From JAHDHW01 sp965277415 (GTDB lineage: Bacteria > Bacteroidota > Bacteroidia > Chitinophagales > Saprospiraceae): DNA of 64,000 nt. The stretch is from positions 1 to 64,000 of the forward strand of contig CBDICS010000027.1 in assembly GCA_965277415.1 (NCBI GenBank). Reading direction: 5' to 3'. Below, piece after piece: positions 1 to 9,083 of the stretch. Both the position numbers and the translations under genes were made by a program. The notes below the pieces were generated by a model. The model was not told the DNA's origin. It made no database searches and saw only the letters and a list, made by a program, of their open reading frames with translations. Numbering within the stretch: the stretch's first letter is position 1; every line of letters starts with the position of its first letter.

Positions 1-1374
1 TATTTTGTCTTTTTGCTTTATCTCCAATGTATTGGTATTAGCAAATGTTATAAGGCTAAAAAGTTCTGTGTTTTGCTCTCTGCATGCAAAATTTATCAGT
101 GGAGGTAATAAACTTGTCTCTTGTTCAATTAAAAAACCGAGTACATTTTTCCAAGATGGATAAACATTTTTTAATCGAGGATCAATAGCAATATCAAAGA
201 TAGTTTGCTCTATCTTACCCAATCTCTTAAGGGCTTTAGCAGCTAGATATTCTTGAATTTCTGTATTGCTAAATTCTAAGTGATCTCCATTATCTTTTAG
301 TAATGTACCATCGTAGAAAACTTCTAATGAGAGTTGAGTACTTATTCCTAAATTGAAATCTAGCTCAAAACTTGCTAAATCGTCCTTTGATATAGTATTC
401 TCTCTTTGTATTTCCATTATAAGTGCTACTCTTTCGAAGCACTGTTTTATATATGGTAATTTTCTGCCATAACTTTCTTGCTGTTCTTTTCTCTTATCAG
501 ATTCCTTTTTTAAAGTCTCAGTAATGAATATATCGAATAACTCCGAGCGGTTCATTTCCATTAAAACTTCCAATTCATGTTTATCAAGGAGACGAATAAA
601 TATTTCTAAATAACGAGGAGCTTGTAAAATACTCTCCCATGACCACCCATTGATTTTCGCAAGATTACGATTCTCCAATATTCCAATAATCTCTTTTGGT
701 TCATGATCTTTAAATTCCGTACGATTAAGTTTAATGAATTGAGCTATTTGCCAAACACTTAATGGAGTAATGACTCCATAGTCAAATTGGAAATCTTTGA
801 CGAGTGATTTATATCTGTTTATATGATGTGTTCTACAAGAAACGATAATAGAAATATGAGAAAAATCCTCTGAGATACTTTTAATCTGAGTTAGAAGATC
901 AGGGATTTTATAAATATTGACTTCATCTAACGCATCTAAAAATAAGATAACATTTGGATTGTCCTCTAATGTGAAGTTTTCAGAAAAATAATGAGATAAA
1001 GTAGTTTCTAGAATATTACCACCATTTGCATTTGATTGATGATCATTAATGTACTCAATAAGGTTCTCTTTTACTTTTTTTAGATCAATGAATGCGCATT
1101 TGTGTTCGAGTTCTTCATGTTGGATTAGGAGCTCTTTTAACAAACGAGATTTTCCAAACCCTGGTTCTCCGAAAACGAATAGTCTCTTTTTGCTAATAAG
1201 CTGATCTGGCGTTGAATGTGTGGAGGATAGAAGTGGGTGAGAATTATAACCTTGGTCAGAGTTAAAGAAGTCTACTAATGTGCCTTTTGAGTTTACTTTT
1301 ATTGATGGCTCGATGTAAGTAGTTGTGTCCATAGACGTAATATGTTTGTTGTTTTTAATATAAGTAATCATCAT
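1..1374 (-). CDS. NACHT-type STAND NTPase, partial (C-terminus outside window)
   Basis: An open frame runs from ATG at 1374 to the window edge (458 codons) with no stop. It has a Walker A P-loop, GEPGFGKS at residues about 69-77, and a Walker B block, ILFLDALDEV at about 143-152, with the two-acidic-residue pattern of NACHT NTPases. Only about 65 residues precede the P-loop, so there is no large N-terminal effector domain. The rest is Leu-rich helical sequence as in NACHT winged-helix and superhelical regions. STAND proteins are ATP-dependent switches, and bacterial NACHT proteins (bNACHT) are known anti-phage factors. That role here is inferred from family and from a second NACHT gene nearby. 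A second in-frame ATG follows directly and a third lies at residue 15. The class is confident; the trigger and effector are unknown. Confidence 0.85.
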   Translation of the reverse strand, partial: MMITYIKNNKHITSMDTTTYIEPSIKVNSKGTLVDFFNSDQGYNSHPLLSSTHSTPDQLISKKRLFVFGEPGFGKSRLLKELLIQHEELEHKCAFIDLKKVKENLIEYINDHQSNANGGNILETTLSHYFSENFTLEDNPNVILFLDALDEVNIYKIPDLLTQIKSISEDFSHISIIVSCRTHHINRYKSLVKDFQFDYGVITPLSVWQIAQFIKLNRTEFKDHEPKEIIGILENRNLAKINGWSWESILQAPRYLEIFIRLLDKHELEVLMEMNRSELFDIFITETLKKESDKRKEQQESYGRKLPYIKQCFERVALIMEIQRENTISKDDLASFELDFNLGISTQLSLEVFYDGTLLKDNGDHLEFSNTEIQEYLAAKALKRLGKIEQTIFDIAIDPRLKNVYPSWKNVLGFLIEQETSLLPPLINFACREQNTELFSLITFANTNTLEIKQKDKI

Positions 1375-1741
1375 ACTTAATGCCAAGTGGTTATAATAGC
1401 CATAATGGCACATTGTATATAAATGTAAAGTAGGCTTTGAAAATGTTGTATGTAATTTTGTCATACTTGCAATAATCTTGTATTAGCCATGATGCAAAGG
1501 TGTGGCATTAAGAGTAGCGAATAATAAATGTGTAAAATATTTATGGGGAGTGACTACGCTAATGCAAGAGTGTTGTAAGTTGTGTTTGGGATGGTGGTTG
1601 AAGTTGGAAGAAATGGGGTGAAATGTACACTCTGGCGTAGCGCAAGTACGCATGCACTCTGTCCACAGTAAAACTGTTCCCAGAGTACATGCCCTCCGCT
1701 AAAGCTTCGGCTTGCTTAGGGGAGTTCCCCTAAAAACCCCT
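1375..1741. other. Intergenic region with a cluster of hairpins; IS110 target flank
   Basis: No gene is visible. The part from about 1623 to 1741 is less AT-rich than its surroundings and full of inverted repeats. A closing stem pairs 1623-1635 with 1680-1690, with a two-base bulge. Inside it are a 5-bp hairpin (1635-1639 with 1647-1651) and another (1665-1669 with 1673-1677). Further right, AAGC-TTCG-GCTT forms a small tetraloop hairpin near 1702-1713, and TAGGGGA (1717-1723) pairs with TCCCCTA (1726-1732). It may be a palindromic intergenic repeat or a structured RNA. The IS110 element appears to have inserted directly after it. Confidence 0.4.
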
Positions 1742-1925
1742 GCTATAGTGAAAGAGCTAGAAAAGAGTATAAAGAAACTTGAGAGTGGTAGTGAGTCGAA
1801 TTAGACCCCTACATGATATATATCATGTCAGAAAAGAATACTCACTACCCATAACACTCATAAGGTCAATAAGCTAGTTACCCCACAGAGGGTCGATAAA
1901 TAAGCAGGCTACCAATATTGAGTTC
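1742..1925 (+). ncRNA. Candidate IS110 bridge RNA (target- and donor-binding loops)
   Basis: This is the non-coding segment between the left end and the transposase start, where IS110-group bridge RNAs are encoded. The first stem-loop pairs 1787-1796 (GGTAGTGAGT) with 1840-1849 exactly over 10 bp. It encloses a perfect 8-bp hairpin (1811-1818 with 1821-1828), leaving an internal loop. The left loop strand ends in ACCCCT (1805-1810), identical to the flank plus core at 1736-1741. A second stem pairs 1866-1871 with 1916-1921 around a small hairpin (1880-1883 with 1890-1893). Its left strand carries AGCTAGT (1872-1878), identical to the right end at 2889-2895. Its right strand carries AGCAGG (1903-1908), complementary to the left end at 1739-1744. 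This layout matches the published IS621 bridge RNA. RNA boundaries are approximate. Confidence 0.6.
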
Positions 1926-1952
1926 TCATTCTATTTCCTATCTCCAACCCTC

Positions 1953-2894
1953 ATGACTCCATCATATATATTTGGTATCGATGTAAGTAAAGCCAAGCTT
2001 GATATTGCGAACGAAGAAGGCTTTTCGAAAAAAGTTGCTAATACAGAATCAGGTATTGCAGTAATGACGGAACATATTTCAAAGATTACAAATGATGATA
2101 CTTCATCTATCATGATTATTATCGAATCTACAGGAAGCTATCATTGGCTCGTATGCTTAGAATTGGCATCTAAAGGGTTTGATGTTCGCTTGATAAACCC
2201 TCTTATTACCAAAAAGTATCAGAAGTCATCGATCCGAGATGCCAAATCTGATACAGTTGATGCTCTCCGTCTGGCGGAAATCGGCAGATTAGAAAAACAC
2301 TTATCACATTTTATTGATGCTAAAGAAACCTTGGTTGTAAAACGGTATCAATCACTTTTGGCTCAGTTACAAAAAACGTATCAACAAGTGAAAACATCAT
2401 ATAAAGCAGCTGATGAAGCGTTAAGTGTGATAGGAACAGAAGTGAATTTGCATTGTATTGAAGAGGCATTGAAATCTTTGGAAGTATCAATAAAGAAACT
2501 AAAAAGCATCATTGAAGAATCTGCTCCTCCCATTGCACAAAAGTTAGCAGAAACCCGTGGAGTATCGTTATTCCAAGCAGCTGTTATTTGTAATGCTGTA
2601 AAAGGGAGAACTTTTAGAAACAAAGACCAGTTAACCGCTTTTTTTGGTCTTGATGTAAGAGCTAGGCAGTCAGGAACATGGAGAGGAAGATCAAAACTTT
2701 CTAAGCGTGGCAATCCATATTGTCGTAAGATTTTGTACCAACTTGGCTGGAGCTTGTGGCGCAATAATGAGTTTTATGCTCAGTATTACCAACGCTTGAA
2801 AAGCAATGGTAAACATTACTACACTATTCTAATCGCTATCGCTCGCAAGTTTCTTCATTTTTTCTTCAAAAACTTCTTGCGTTCCTATAGCTAG
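1953..2894 (+). CDS. IS110-family transposase (DEDD recombinase)
   Basis: This 313-residue protein has the standard IS110 two-domain layout. The N-terminal DEDD RuvC-like domain shows D10 in GIDVS, E58 in IIIESTG, and D100/D103 in KSDTVDA. The C-terminal Transposase_20 domain contains the TRGVS...NAVKGRTFRNKDQLTAFFGL region and the Ser-containing QSGTWRGRSKLSKRGN segment, which in this family supplies the nucleophilic serine. Length is typical (300-350). The start is ATG at 1953, just downstream of the proposed bridge RNA. The last codons overlap the right end of the element. All key residues are present, so the enzyme looks intact. It would catalyse RNA-guided strand exchange between the circular element and its target. 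Confidence 0.96.
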   Translation: MTPSYIFGIDVSKAKLDIANEEGFSKKVANTESGIAVMTEHISKITNDDTSSIMIIIESTGSYHWLVCLELASKGFDVRLINPLITKKYQKSSIRDAKSDTVDALRLAEIGRLEKHLSHFIDAKETLVVKRYQSLLAQLQKTYQQVKTSYKAADEALSVIGTEVNLHCIEEALKSLEVSIKKLKSIIEESAPPIAQKLAETRGVSLFQAAVICNAVKGRTFRNKDQLTAFFGLDVRARQSGTWRGRSKLSKRGNPYCRKILYQLGWSLWRNNEFYAQYYQRLKSNGKHYYTILIAIARKFLHFFFKNFLRSYS

Positions 2895-2909
2895 TCTTCT
2901 AGTAATGTT

Positions 2910-5900
2910 TTAATGATCAAGCTTACTTTCAAAATCAGAGATATTGAAATTGTTCAGTAACTCAGGTTTAGAGTTAATTAAATCATTCAATCGTGCTATA
3001 AATTTAATTCCTAAAACTGGATAAATTATTTTTAAATCATCAAGCTCTAGTTTTTCATTTTTAGTAAATAATGTTAAGAGATATGACATTAACTGTTTGC
3101 GTTCTTTAAAATAATCATTTAGGTAATCATCATAGTCAATATTCAGTTTGTATTTGTCATCACGTAAAAAATAAAAAAGCAGTATGAATATGAGTAGATC
3201 TTTTCCTTCTAAGTATCTAGGAGTATCTCCTTGAATGAATATTTCGTTTAATCTGAATTTATCACAAATTGATGTACATAACTCTAAACATTCTTCTGAA
3301 GTATTATCAATTTTATCTTGTGATTTTATAAGAACCAGACTTCTAGATAAAACTTCAATAAGCCATATTAAGTTACTGTTTTTTGTAGGGATTTCTGATA
3401 GAGATAATAGGTAATGTAAGATTTTGTTCAAATACAGTATATTTGAGCTGTATTCGTAAATACTAGGATTTCGTAATATCGTTATTAAAGGACCTAGATA
3501 CTCAAGGTTGTTCGTATATTGCAGGATTAAATCCCAATACTTTTTTTGATAAATTTTAAAATCTCTTCCCCATGCCATTGGGTGGAACCAATTTTTAAAG
3601 TATTTATATTCACTATACTTTATAAAACCATCTAACAAATATTTTTTGTCATAAGAAAATATATCATTGCTAAATAAAGATGTATTTATTATATAGTTGA
3701 ACAGTTGAGTTTTTTGAAACTCTGTTGATGTATCCTTATCTTGATCTTTAAAAGAATATCCCCCAACACTATTCTTAAATGCTTCTGAATTTTTATCTAT
3801 ATAGCCGCATAGTAAATTTAAAAAGTCTTCTCTGATTCTAGCAAACTGATTTCTTGCATTCTCAATAATACTAAAACACATAATCAATTTATCGATTTCT
3901 TTCTTATTAAAATCTGTAGATGCTTTGTTAACTAGCTCTTGTAAATAGGTGAAAAATTTATCTTCGTCTACTACGCGGATAATAAGATAAGATGGTCTTG
4001 TTATAAGTGCAGTATCAAGTATTAAATCATATATTTCAAATTTTTCAAAATTTAGTAAGCTGTTTATTAATAGGTTACCAAATTCATCAAGGTCGTAATC
4101 TTCTAATTCTATTTTCTTAAATAGTATTATTGCTAACTTAGTATATTTCTGAATTAGCTGTAAGTTTTCTTCTTTCGTCTGTGAGGTTTTTTTATGTGAT
4201 GTTCCTAAATGGAATATATTGACTATAAAGTCTTGGATAAGAGTTTTAGTTTTTGCTAAATCTTCTTTTAAAAACTTTGATTCTGAAGAGATTACCTCTA
4301 AGGTATTAAAGTTGGTGCTTAGTTTTTTTAGTAATTGTTCATGAGAAATATTATAGCTTAATAATTTTGATCTTGGGGTTATAAATACATCTGGAGTCTT
4401 TTTGAGTAGAATTTCAAGTTTGTTTCTAATAAGGATTATATTGTCTGGTTTAGACTCACAAAGTACTTCCTCAAAAACAAACATCAATCCTTCATGGATT
4501 TGTTCTAATATTTCATTAGTAGAATCAGATAACAATAAATCAATAGACTCTATTTGTAATGAGATTATATTTTGAAGAAAATTGTTGTCATTTTGTAAGC
4601 GAAGTTTGGTGATTAATAATTTTGTAGGTTCTACATCATTTGCAGGGGAATTCAACTTGGGAACTAGTAACTTTTTAATATCGCCAATTAATAACTTCTT
4701 TAATACGATTTTTTTATGAAGATCAAGTTTTGAATATATTTTTGTAGTAGCATCTAATATTATAGCTCTCCAATTCTGATCCCAATAAGCTGTTTTGTAT
4801 GTAGAAAATAAGTTTACTATATTTTGTTCTGTTATGAGTTTATTTATGAGTGATGATGATACTTCAGATAAATGCATAACGTAAGAAAACCAGTGTTTGA
4901 ATTGTTTGGTCTCTTGAAAAGCTTTTAGATGTATAGTTAATATTTCAAATAATAAATTTTCTTTACCGTAAAAGGAGAGAGCACCAATGATCATACGTGT
5001 GAAATTCCAAAAATATTTTTCACTAGCAAGGTAGGAAAAGGCAATGGGGGTAATCCTATTTTTTAAATAAAGAGAGGATAAATATTCTTGAAAAGTAATT
5101 GAATTAAAATCAAATCTCCAAAGCTGATTGATTTCCTGGATTTGCATTTTTCCTAATCCGATTAAACTCAAATACTCTGCAATTGCTGTAGATTCATCCA
5201 ATAATTGCCTGTTTTCAATTAGTACTAATTTTTGAATTTCCATCTCATAAGCAAATTTGTATGCCTCATTAATTAAAAGGGTAATATCTTTTTTAGGCTT
5301 TTTAGATATCTCATACTTTTGTATCCAATTGAAAACAAGATTCTGCAGATGAAACTGTGAGCTTATATCTAATAACTCTAACTCAGGATTATCAGATTCT
5401 AAAAAAATATATACTATATGAGAAAGCATTAGTGGTGTATGCGCATAATCTTCTAATACTCTATTTTGAGAAATGATATCTAAAAGCTCATTACGTTTAT
5501 ATTGTAGATTGTTAATTGATAGAAATTTATCCGCGTAGTTGTAAATATTACTATTATTGAATCCATCAATTTGTATTGAAAATTCCCAGTTAAACCCAGG
5601 GTTATTGATTAAGCCATATGGTCGAGATAATAAAACATACTTATTGTCTTTGCTTATTTGATGTAAATCTCTTTTAAGTAATTTCTGTCTTTCACTATTT
5701 AATTCATCAAAACCATCTAGAATAAAGGTTATATCTTCATTGATAAAAGATAACATAAATGATATATTCTCAATGCTTTCTAGTTTAAGATATTCAGATG
5801 AAATATATTTTGAAATACTGTTAATGTCTCCAAACTGTAGTAAGCGTAGATTAATGTATATTAGAATTCCTTCTGTGTTAAAGTTTTGTTTGGCCCATGA

Positions 5901-6830
5901 ATAGCATAACCAACGTGCATATGTTGATTTTCCTACTCCTGGATTTCCAGTTATAAGGACACGATTAAAACCTGCCAATAAGTTTCCAGAGATATATTCA
6001 TGAGGCAAAAAGTTTTGAAAATATCTTGCTTTCAGTTTCTCAATTTTAGTGCTACTACTTTCTTTTTCAAATTTTAGTAATGATTCCCTATTCTTAAGCT
6101 CATTTTCGACTATATAAGAAGGTGTAATAAAAAAATCATCCATACTTAGAGTACCGTATTTCCCTTGAAAATCTGCTTGAATAGAAATGGAATTGAACTC
6201 CTGTTGCATTAAGTAGAAAGAGGCGAGCTTGAATGGTAATCTAATTCCTAGATTTTTCTGTTCTTCATTTAATAATTCATACTTTTTATTATCAACTGTA
6301 TCATGTGTTTTCGACGTGAAATCTGAATTTTTAATATTTTTTGACAGATGAATATCTGCTTGATAGATATCTTGTAGGGTGATCGATTTAAAAAAAGTAG
6401 TAGTTTCTTTTAGATAATTAAGTAATGTGTCTTCAAATACTAATTTATTTTCCTGATTAGAAGATTCTTCGTTAACTGAGACATGTAATCCTTTCGATAC
6501 TATATAGTCATTATGATTTTTAGCACCAAATACCATTGCGAATTGATCTTTAGTCTTGTCTTTTCCACTACTTTCATTTGAAATGAATATTCTTTGAAAG
6601 GTTTTAGCACTGGGAGGAGTATAGAACTTGCTGTTATATAATCCTTTCTTTTTTGCTCCAAACGTAATTTGGAGTTCAGGTTCTCTTTCTAATATAGGTA
6701 CTATCTCTCTTACCATTATAGCTTGGAAATTTTTAATATCCTCAGTACTCCATTCGGTTGGAGCCTTCATTTTATAAACTCTTTTTATATCCTCTGATAT
6801 ATAGTACCAAAACAGATTATCTGCACTCAT
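2910..6830 (-). CDS. Large NACHT-domain STAND NTPase, candidate anti-phage sensor
   Basis: This 1,306-residue protein has a P-loop GNPGVGKST at about 295-303 and a Walker B block ITFILDGFDEL at about 367-377, diagnostic of NACHT. The first 120 residues include a segment (about 70-112, around PPSAKTFQRIF and VFGAKNHNDYI) that follows a pattern I associate with a small HTH-like domain at the start of Bacteroidota NACHT proteins; this is inference. Residues 120-290 are unassigned. After the NTPase come about 850 residues of Leu/Ile-rich helical sequence with no recognisable repeat, probably the sensor superhelix. No transmembrane segment or nuclease motif was seen. It is transcribed toward the IS110 element, with its own start at 6830 after about 190 bp of AT-rich DNA. 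Its location in a tRNA-associated island favours a defence role. Confidence 0.85.
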   Translation of the reverse strand: MSADNLFWYYISEDIKRVYKMKAPTEWSTEDIKNFQAIMVREIVPILEREPELQITFGAKKKGLYNSKFYTPPSAKTFQRIFISNESSGKDKTKDQFAMVFGAKNHNDYIVSKGLHVSVNEESSNQENKLVFEDTLLNYLKETTTFFKSITLQDIYQADIHLSKNIKNSDFTSKTHDTVDNKKYELLNEEQKNLGIRLPFKLASFYLMQQEFNSISIQADFQGKYGTLSMDDFFITPSYIVENELKNRESLLKFEKESSSTKIEKLKARYFQNFLPHEYISGNLLAGFNRVLITGNPGVGKSTYARWLCYSWAKQNFNTEGILIYINLRLLQFGDINSISKYISSEYLKLESIENISFMLSFINEDITFILDGFDELNSERQKLLKRDLHQISKDNKYVLLSRPYGLINNPGFNWEFSIQIDGFNNSNIYNYADKFLSINNLQYKRNELLDIISQNRVLEDYAHTPLMLSHIVYIFLESDNPELELLDISSQFHLQNLVFNWIQKYEISKKPKKDITLLINEAYKFAYEMEIQKLVLIENRQLLDESTAIAEYLSLIGLGKMQIQEINQLWRFDFNSITFQEYLSSLYLKNRITPIAFSYLASEKYFWNFTRMIIGALSFYGKENLLFEILTIHLKAFQETKQFKHWFSYVMHLSEVSSSLINKLITEQNIVNLFSTYKTAYWDQNWRAIILDATTKIYSKLDLHKKIVLKKLLIGDIKKLLVPKLNSPANDVEPTKLLITKLRLQNDNNFLQNIISLQIESIDLLLSDSTNEILEQIHEGLMFVFEEVLCESKPDNIILIRNKLEILLKKTPDVFITPRSKLLSYNISHEQLLKKLSTNFNTLEVISSESKFLKEDLAKTKTLIQDFIVNIFHLGTSHKKTSQTKEENLQLIQKYTKLAIILFKKIELEDYDLDEFGNLLINSLLNFEKFEIYDLILDTALITRPSYLIIRVVDEDKFFTYLQELVNKASTDFNKKEIDKLIMCFSIIENARNQFARIREDFLNLLCGYIDKNSEAFKNSVGGYSFKDQDKDTSTEFQKTQLFNYIINTSLFSNDIFSYDKKYLLDGFIKYSEYKYFKNWFHPMAWGRDFKIYQKKYWDLILQYTNNLEYLGPLITILRNPSIYEYSSNILYLNKILHYLLSLSEIPTKNSNLIWLIEVLSRSLVLIKSQDKIDNTSEECLELCTSICDKFRLNEIFIQGDTPRYLEGKDLLIFILLFYFLRDDKYKLNIDYDDYLNDYFKERKQLMSYLLTLFTKNEKLELDDLKIIYPVLGIKFIARLNDLINSKPELLNNFNISDFESKLDH

Positions 6831-7021
6831 GTAAGATTAGTTGATTGTTTTTGACCAGTTGCTAGACAGTTGTTAGTCAAATGACAGACAGAGATTGAAA
6901 TACTTTCAATAAGCTGCACTTACCTATAAATTTGTACATGTAAGTAGCTTACTATCAGAAATATACATGTATTGAAATTTTTAGGTGAGGCCTTGCCATA
7001 ACTTTTAAAACTGTTTGAGTT

Positions 7022-7369
7022 ATGGTTTATGTTAAGTATTTCTTAGTCTTTGTATTACTGTTTAGTAACAGACTAAATTTAGACAATTTTTTTATTAATT
7101 CTAAAAGTAGACAATTTTATCAGGTTGAAATGGTTGACTTTATTATCATCATCGAAGATGATGTTATGAGGGTAAAGTCAAATTCCTCAGTTATTTTGAT
7201 TAATGATATGAAGCTATTTGATGTTAATGGGAATAGTGTCTTATCGCAGGAATGTTTTATGTCGGTTGTGTGTGAAATGGATTTGAGCTCTTTACCTAGT
7301 GGCGATTATAAATTAATTATTACAACGTCGGATGGTGAAGAAGAGACGAAAAGAGTGCAACGTATATAG
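7022..7369 (+). CDS. Small secreted protein, DUF3244 / T9SS sorting-domain-like
   Basis: This 115-residue protein starts with a hydrophobic stretch (VKYFLVFVLLF, residues 4-14), probably a signal peptide. The C-terminal 60 residues follow the pattern of type IX secretion sorting domains and DUF3244 proteins: KLFDVNGNSVL, then MDLSSLPSGDYKLIITTSDG and a basic tail (KRVQRI). There is no catalytic domain, so it is either a free-standing beta-sandwich protein or a remnant of a larger exported protein that kept only its sorting tail. It is followed by a strong bidirectional terminator shared with the convergent gene at 7407. The fold is a moderate inference; the function is unknown. Confidence 0.6.
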   Translation: MVYVKYFLVFVLLFSNRLNLDNFFINSKSRQFYQVEMVDFIIIIEDDVMRVKSNSSVILINDMKLFDVNGNSVLSQECFMSVVCEMDLSSLPSGDYKLIITTSDGEEETKRVQRI

Positions 7370-7390
7370 ACATAATAATTAGTTTTTCTA

Positions 7391-7431
7391 AAAAAGAGTG
7401 TTACTCCTAAAATGATGGAGTAACCTCTTTT
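7391..7431. terminator. Bidirectional rho-independent terminator
   Basis: AAAAGAG (7392-7398) plus GTTACTCC (7400-7407) pairs with GGAGTAAC (7417-7424) plus CTCTTTT (7425-7431). This gives a 15-bp stem with one bulged base and a 9-base loop. A-rich sequence on one side and T-rich on the other let it work in both directions. It lies between the convergent genes 7022-7369 and 7407-8792 and overlaps the stop of the latter. Confidence 0.8.
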
Positions 7432-8792
7432 CTTAGCCATACATAATCAATTGGAGGTATCTTTCCTAATAATGGATCAATAGTTAATCCTTCATTGTTA
7501 ACTAACTTTGAAATACACTCCAAAAACATTAGAACTCTAGTTTTTCTATCTCCGTGTAATTTAGATTGAAGTTTGATATATTTTTTTAAACTATTTATTT
7601 TTGTTTTAATGTTCTCTTTTTTGAACCCTTTTCTCTTGTATTGATAGTAGTACAATTTTAGGAGTAGTTTTTCGTAAGCGATTTTATTATACATTTCACT
7701 TACTTCGAAGCCAATTAATTGTTCATGACATTCCTCATATTTCTCTTGGAAAAGTAAAACTTGTGCTAAACTAAAATTGTAAACTTGTTTTTGAGTATCG
7801 GGTAGGTATATTTTAAAGTTCTCGATAAAATTGATTGCCCAATCAATTCTTTGTGCTATTATACTAATTGTTATACAATTCTTGAACCTATTTGAACTAA
7901 TAATCTTATCATCTAAGAGTAAATTATGACTTATTTGTAAGTCAATTATTTTAATATATAAATTTGAAAAATTTAATTTGCCTTTGTTTACCATTTTGGA
8001 GCAATGGTTCAGCAAGTAAGAAAATATTGATTTTAGATAAGGCTGTGTAAATCTGTCTTGATGTTCCTTAATTAGTTGGAATATAGTTTCAAAATATATT
8101 TGGTCTTCAGTCTGCAATAATTTAAATGTGTAAAAGTATATTTGGGCACCAATCCCTAGCTGTTCTATGTTTTTACTTTCAAAAAATGATATAAATCTCT
8201 CTAGAGATGAAAATGATTCATTGATTACTGTTTTTCTATTTAGATATTCACATGCGACCCTGAATTTATTTTCTATATAAAAATCATCTAATGTGTTATC
8301 CATTTTTATTAAATCATCAAGTCGTTTTCTGATGTCTAAGTGATTTGTTTCTTCGATTTCATGGAGTAAAAATTTATAGTAGTTAGTATTTTCGTCAATT
8401 TTAACATTTTTATTTAAATGTTTTGATACCTTATTTATGGTACTTTTAAAGTTTTTGGGTAGCTTCTTCTGAGAATAAAAAGAAGCTAAAGTCAAGTTTG
8501 CTTCCACTTTTGAGCTTAAAACTTCTAGTATCAGATATTTTCTTAGGACTTCGAGAAAGCGGTTTTTCATTCTATTCCAATTCTTTAAATCTTCTCTCTT
8601 TAAATATTTTGATTTGAATTTGTCCTCAGAGATAGTATTGGTGGCTTTTTGGAATTCAAGTAACAAAGAATTCATAATTATTTCTTCGTCTTTTGATAAA
8701 TGATTACTTGACATCTTCATGAATACTTTTAGATCTTTTATCATACTGCCACTCAGTATTTTCAATAGTTCGAATAAAGTACTTGTAGTCAT
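7407..8792 (-). CDS. Hypothetical helical-repeat protein (461 aa)
   Basis: I do not recognise a named family. The protein is rich in Lys, Leu, Ile, Asn and Phe and is predicted to be almost all alpha-helical, with no signal peptide or membrane segment. The N-terminal 90 residues form helices around a pattern EDLKNWNRMKNRFLEVLRKYLI. The rest has TPR-like spacing (for example FSLAQVLLFQEKYEECHEQL). It resembles in size, composition and layout the 500-residue protein at 16,429-17,931. The two may be paralogues of a Bacteroidota-specific family of uncharacterised TPR-like proteins, but that is inference. It is divergent from the redox cluster that begins at 9084. Confidence 0.7.
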   Translation of the reverse strand: MTTSTLFELLKILSGSMIKDLKVFMKMSSNHLSKDEEIIMNSLLLEFQKATNTISEDKFKSKYLKREDLKNWNRMKNRFLEVLRKYLILEVLSSKVEANLTLASFYSQKKLPKNFKSTINKVSKHLNKNVKIDENTNYYKFLLHEIEETNHLDIRKRLDDLIKMDNTLDDFYIENKFRVACEYLNRKTVINESFSSLERFISFFESKNIEQLGIGAQIYFYTFKLLQTEDQIYFETIFQLIKEHQDRFTQPYLKSIFSYLLNHCSKMVNKGKLNFSNLYIKIIDLQISHNLLLDDKIISSNRFKNCITISIIAQRIDWAINFIENFKIYLPDTQKQVYNFSLAQVLLFQEKYEECHEQLIGFEVSEMYNKIAYEKLLLKLYYYQYKRKGFKKENIKTKINSLKKYIKLQSKLHGDRKTRVLMFLECISKLVNNEGLTIDPLLGKIPPIDYVWLRKEVTPSF

Positions 8793-9083
8793 TTTTTTGG
8801 ATTTTTGATAGTGTTTTAGAAGCGTGTATTTGATTGTAATATGTTGATTTACAATTTTTTACGTTTAAATTTATTGAAAATGATTAGAGGGTAAAGTTAG
8901 TGAATAATTGGATTTTGTTCCTATTTTTTCCTCATTAGATTTTGTATGTTATACACTAAAGATGCTATTATGCATATAGGACACAAAACGAATTTCACCT
9001 TGATACGCTAAGATAATTTTTGGTGTCTCATTTTATTTTGAGATGCGGTGTATTGCCAATACAAATCAATTAACAACTCATAT

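Larger units (their letters stand above)
1742..2897 (+). mobile_element. IS110-family insertion sequence, about 1.16 kb
   Basis: Ends were inferred by matching the candidate bridge-RNA guides to flanking DNA, not by terminal inverted repeats, which IS110 elements lack. The left junction is a CT core at 1740-1741 and the right junction a CT core at 2896-2897. The element contains one transposase gene and a 5' non-coding segment of about 210 bases. The right end overlaps the last transposase codons. The deduced length falls in the usual IS110 range. It lies in the gap between two NACHT genes and ends about 12 bp past the stop of the downstream convergent gene, so it disrupts neither. The family is certain; exact ends are a reasoned proposal. 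Confidence 0.65.

Noticed and set aside
1623..1690. Integron attC site
   Set aside because: There is folding potential but no attC core sites and no integron integrase or cassette nearby.
1742..2897. Terminal inverted repeats or simple target duplication flanking the IS
   Set aside because: None expected for IS110. CTATAG occurs near both ends, but it lies at different offsets from the inferred cores.
9048..9083. GTG start for the FAD protein
   Set aside because: The 12 extra residues show no conserved character, and an ATG follows at 9084.
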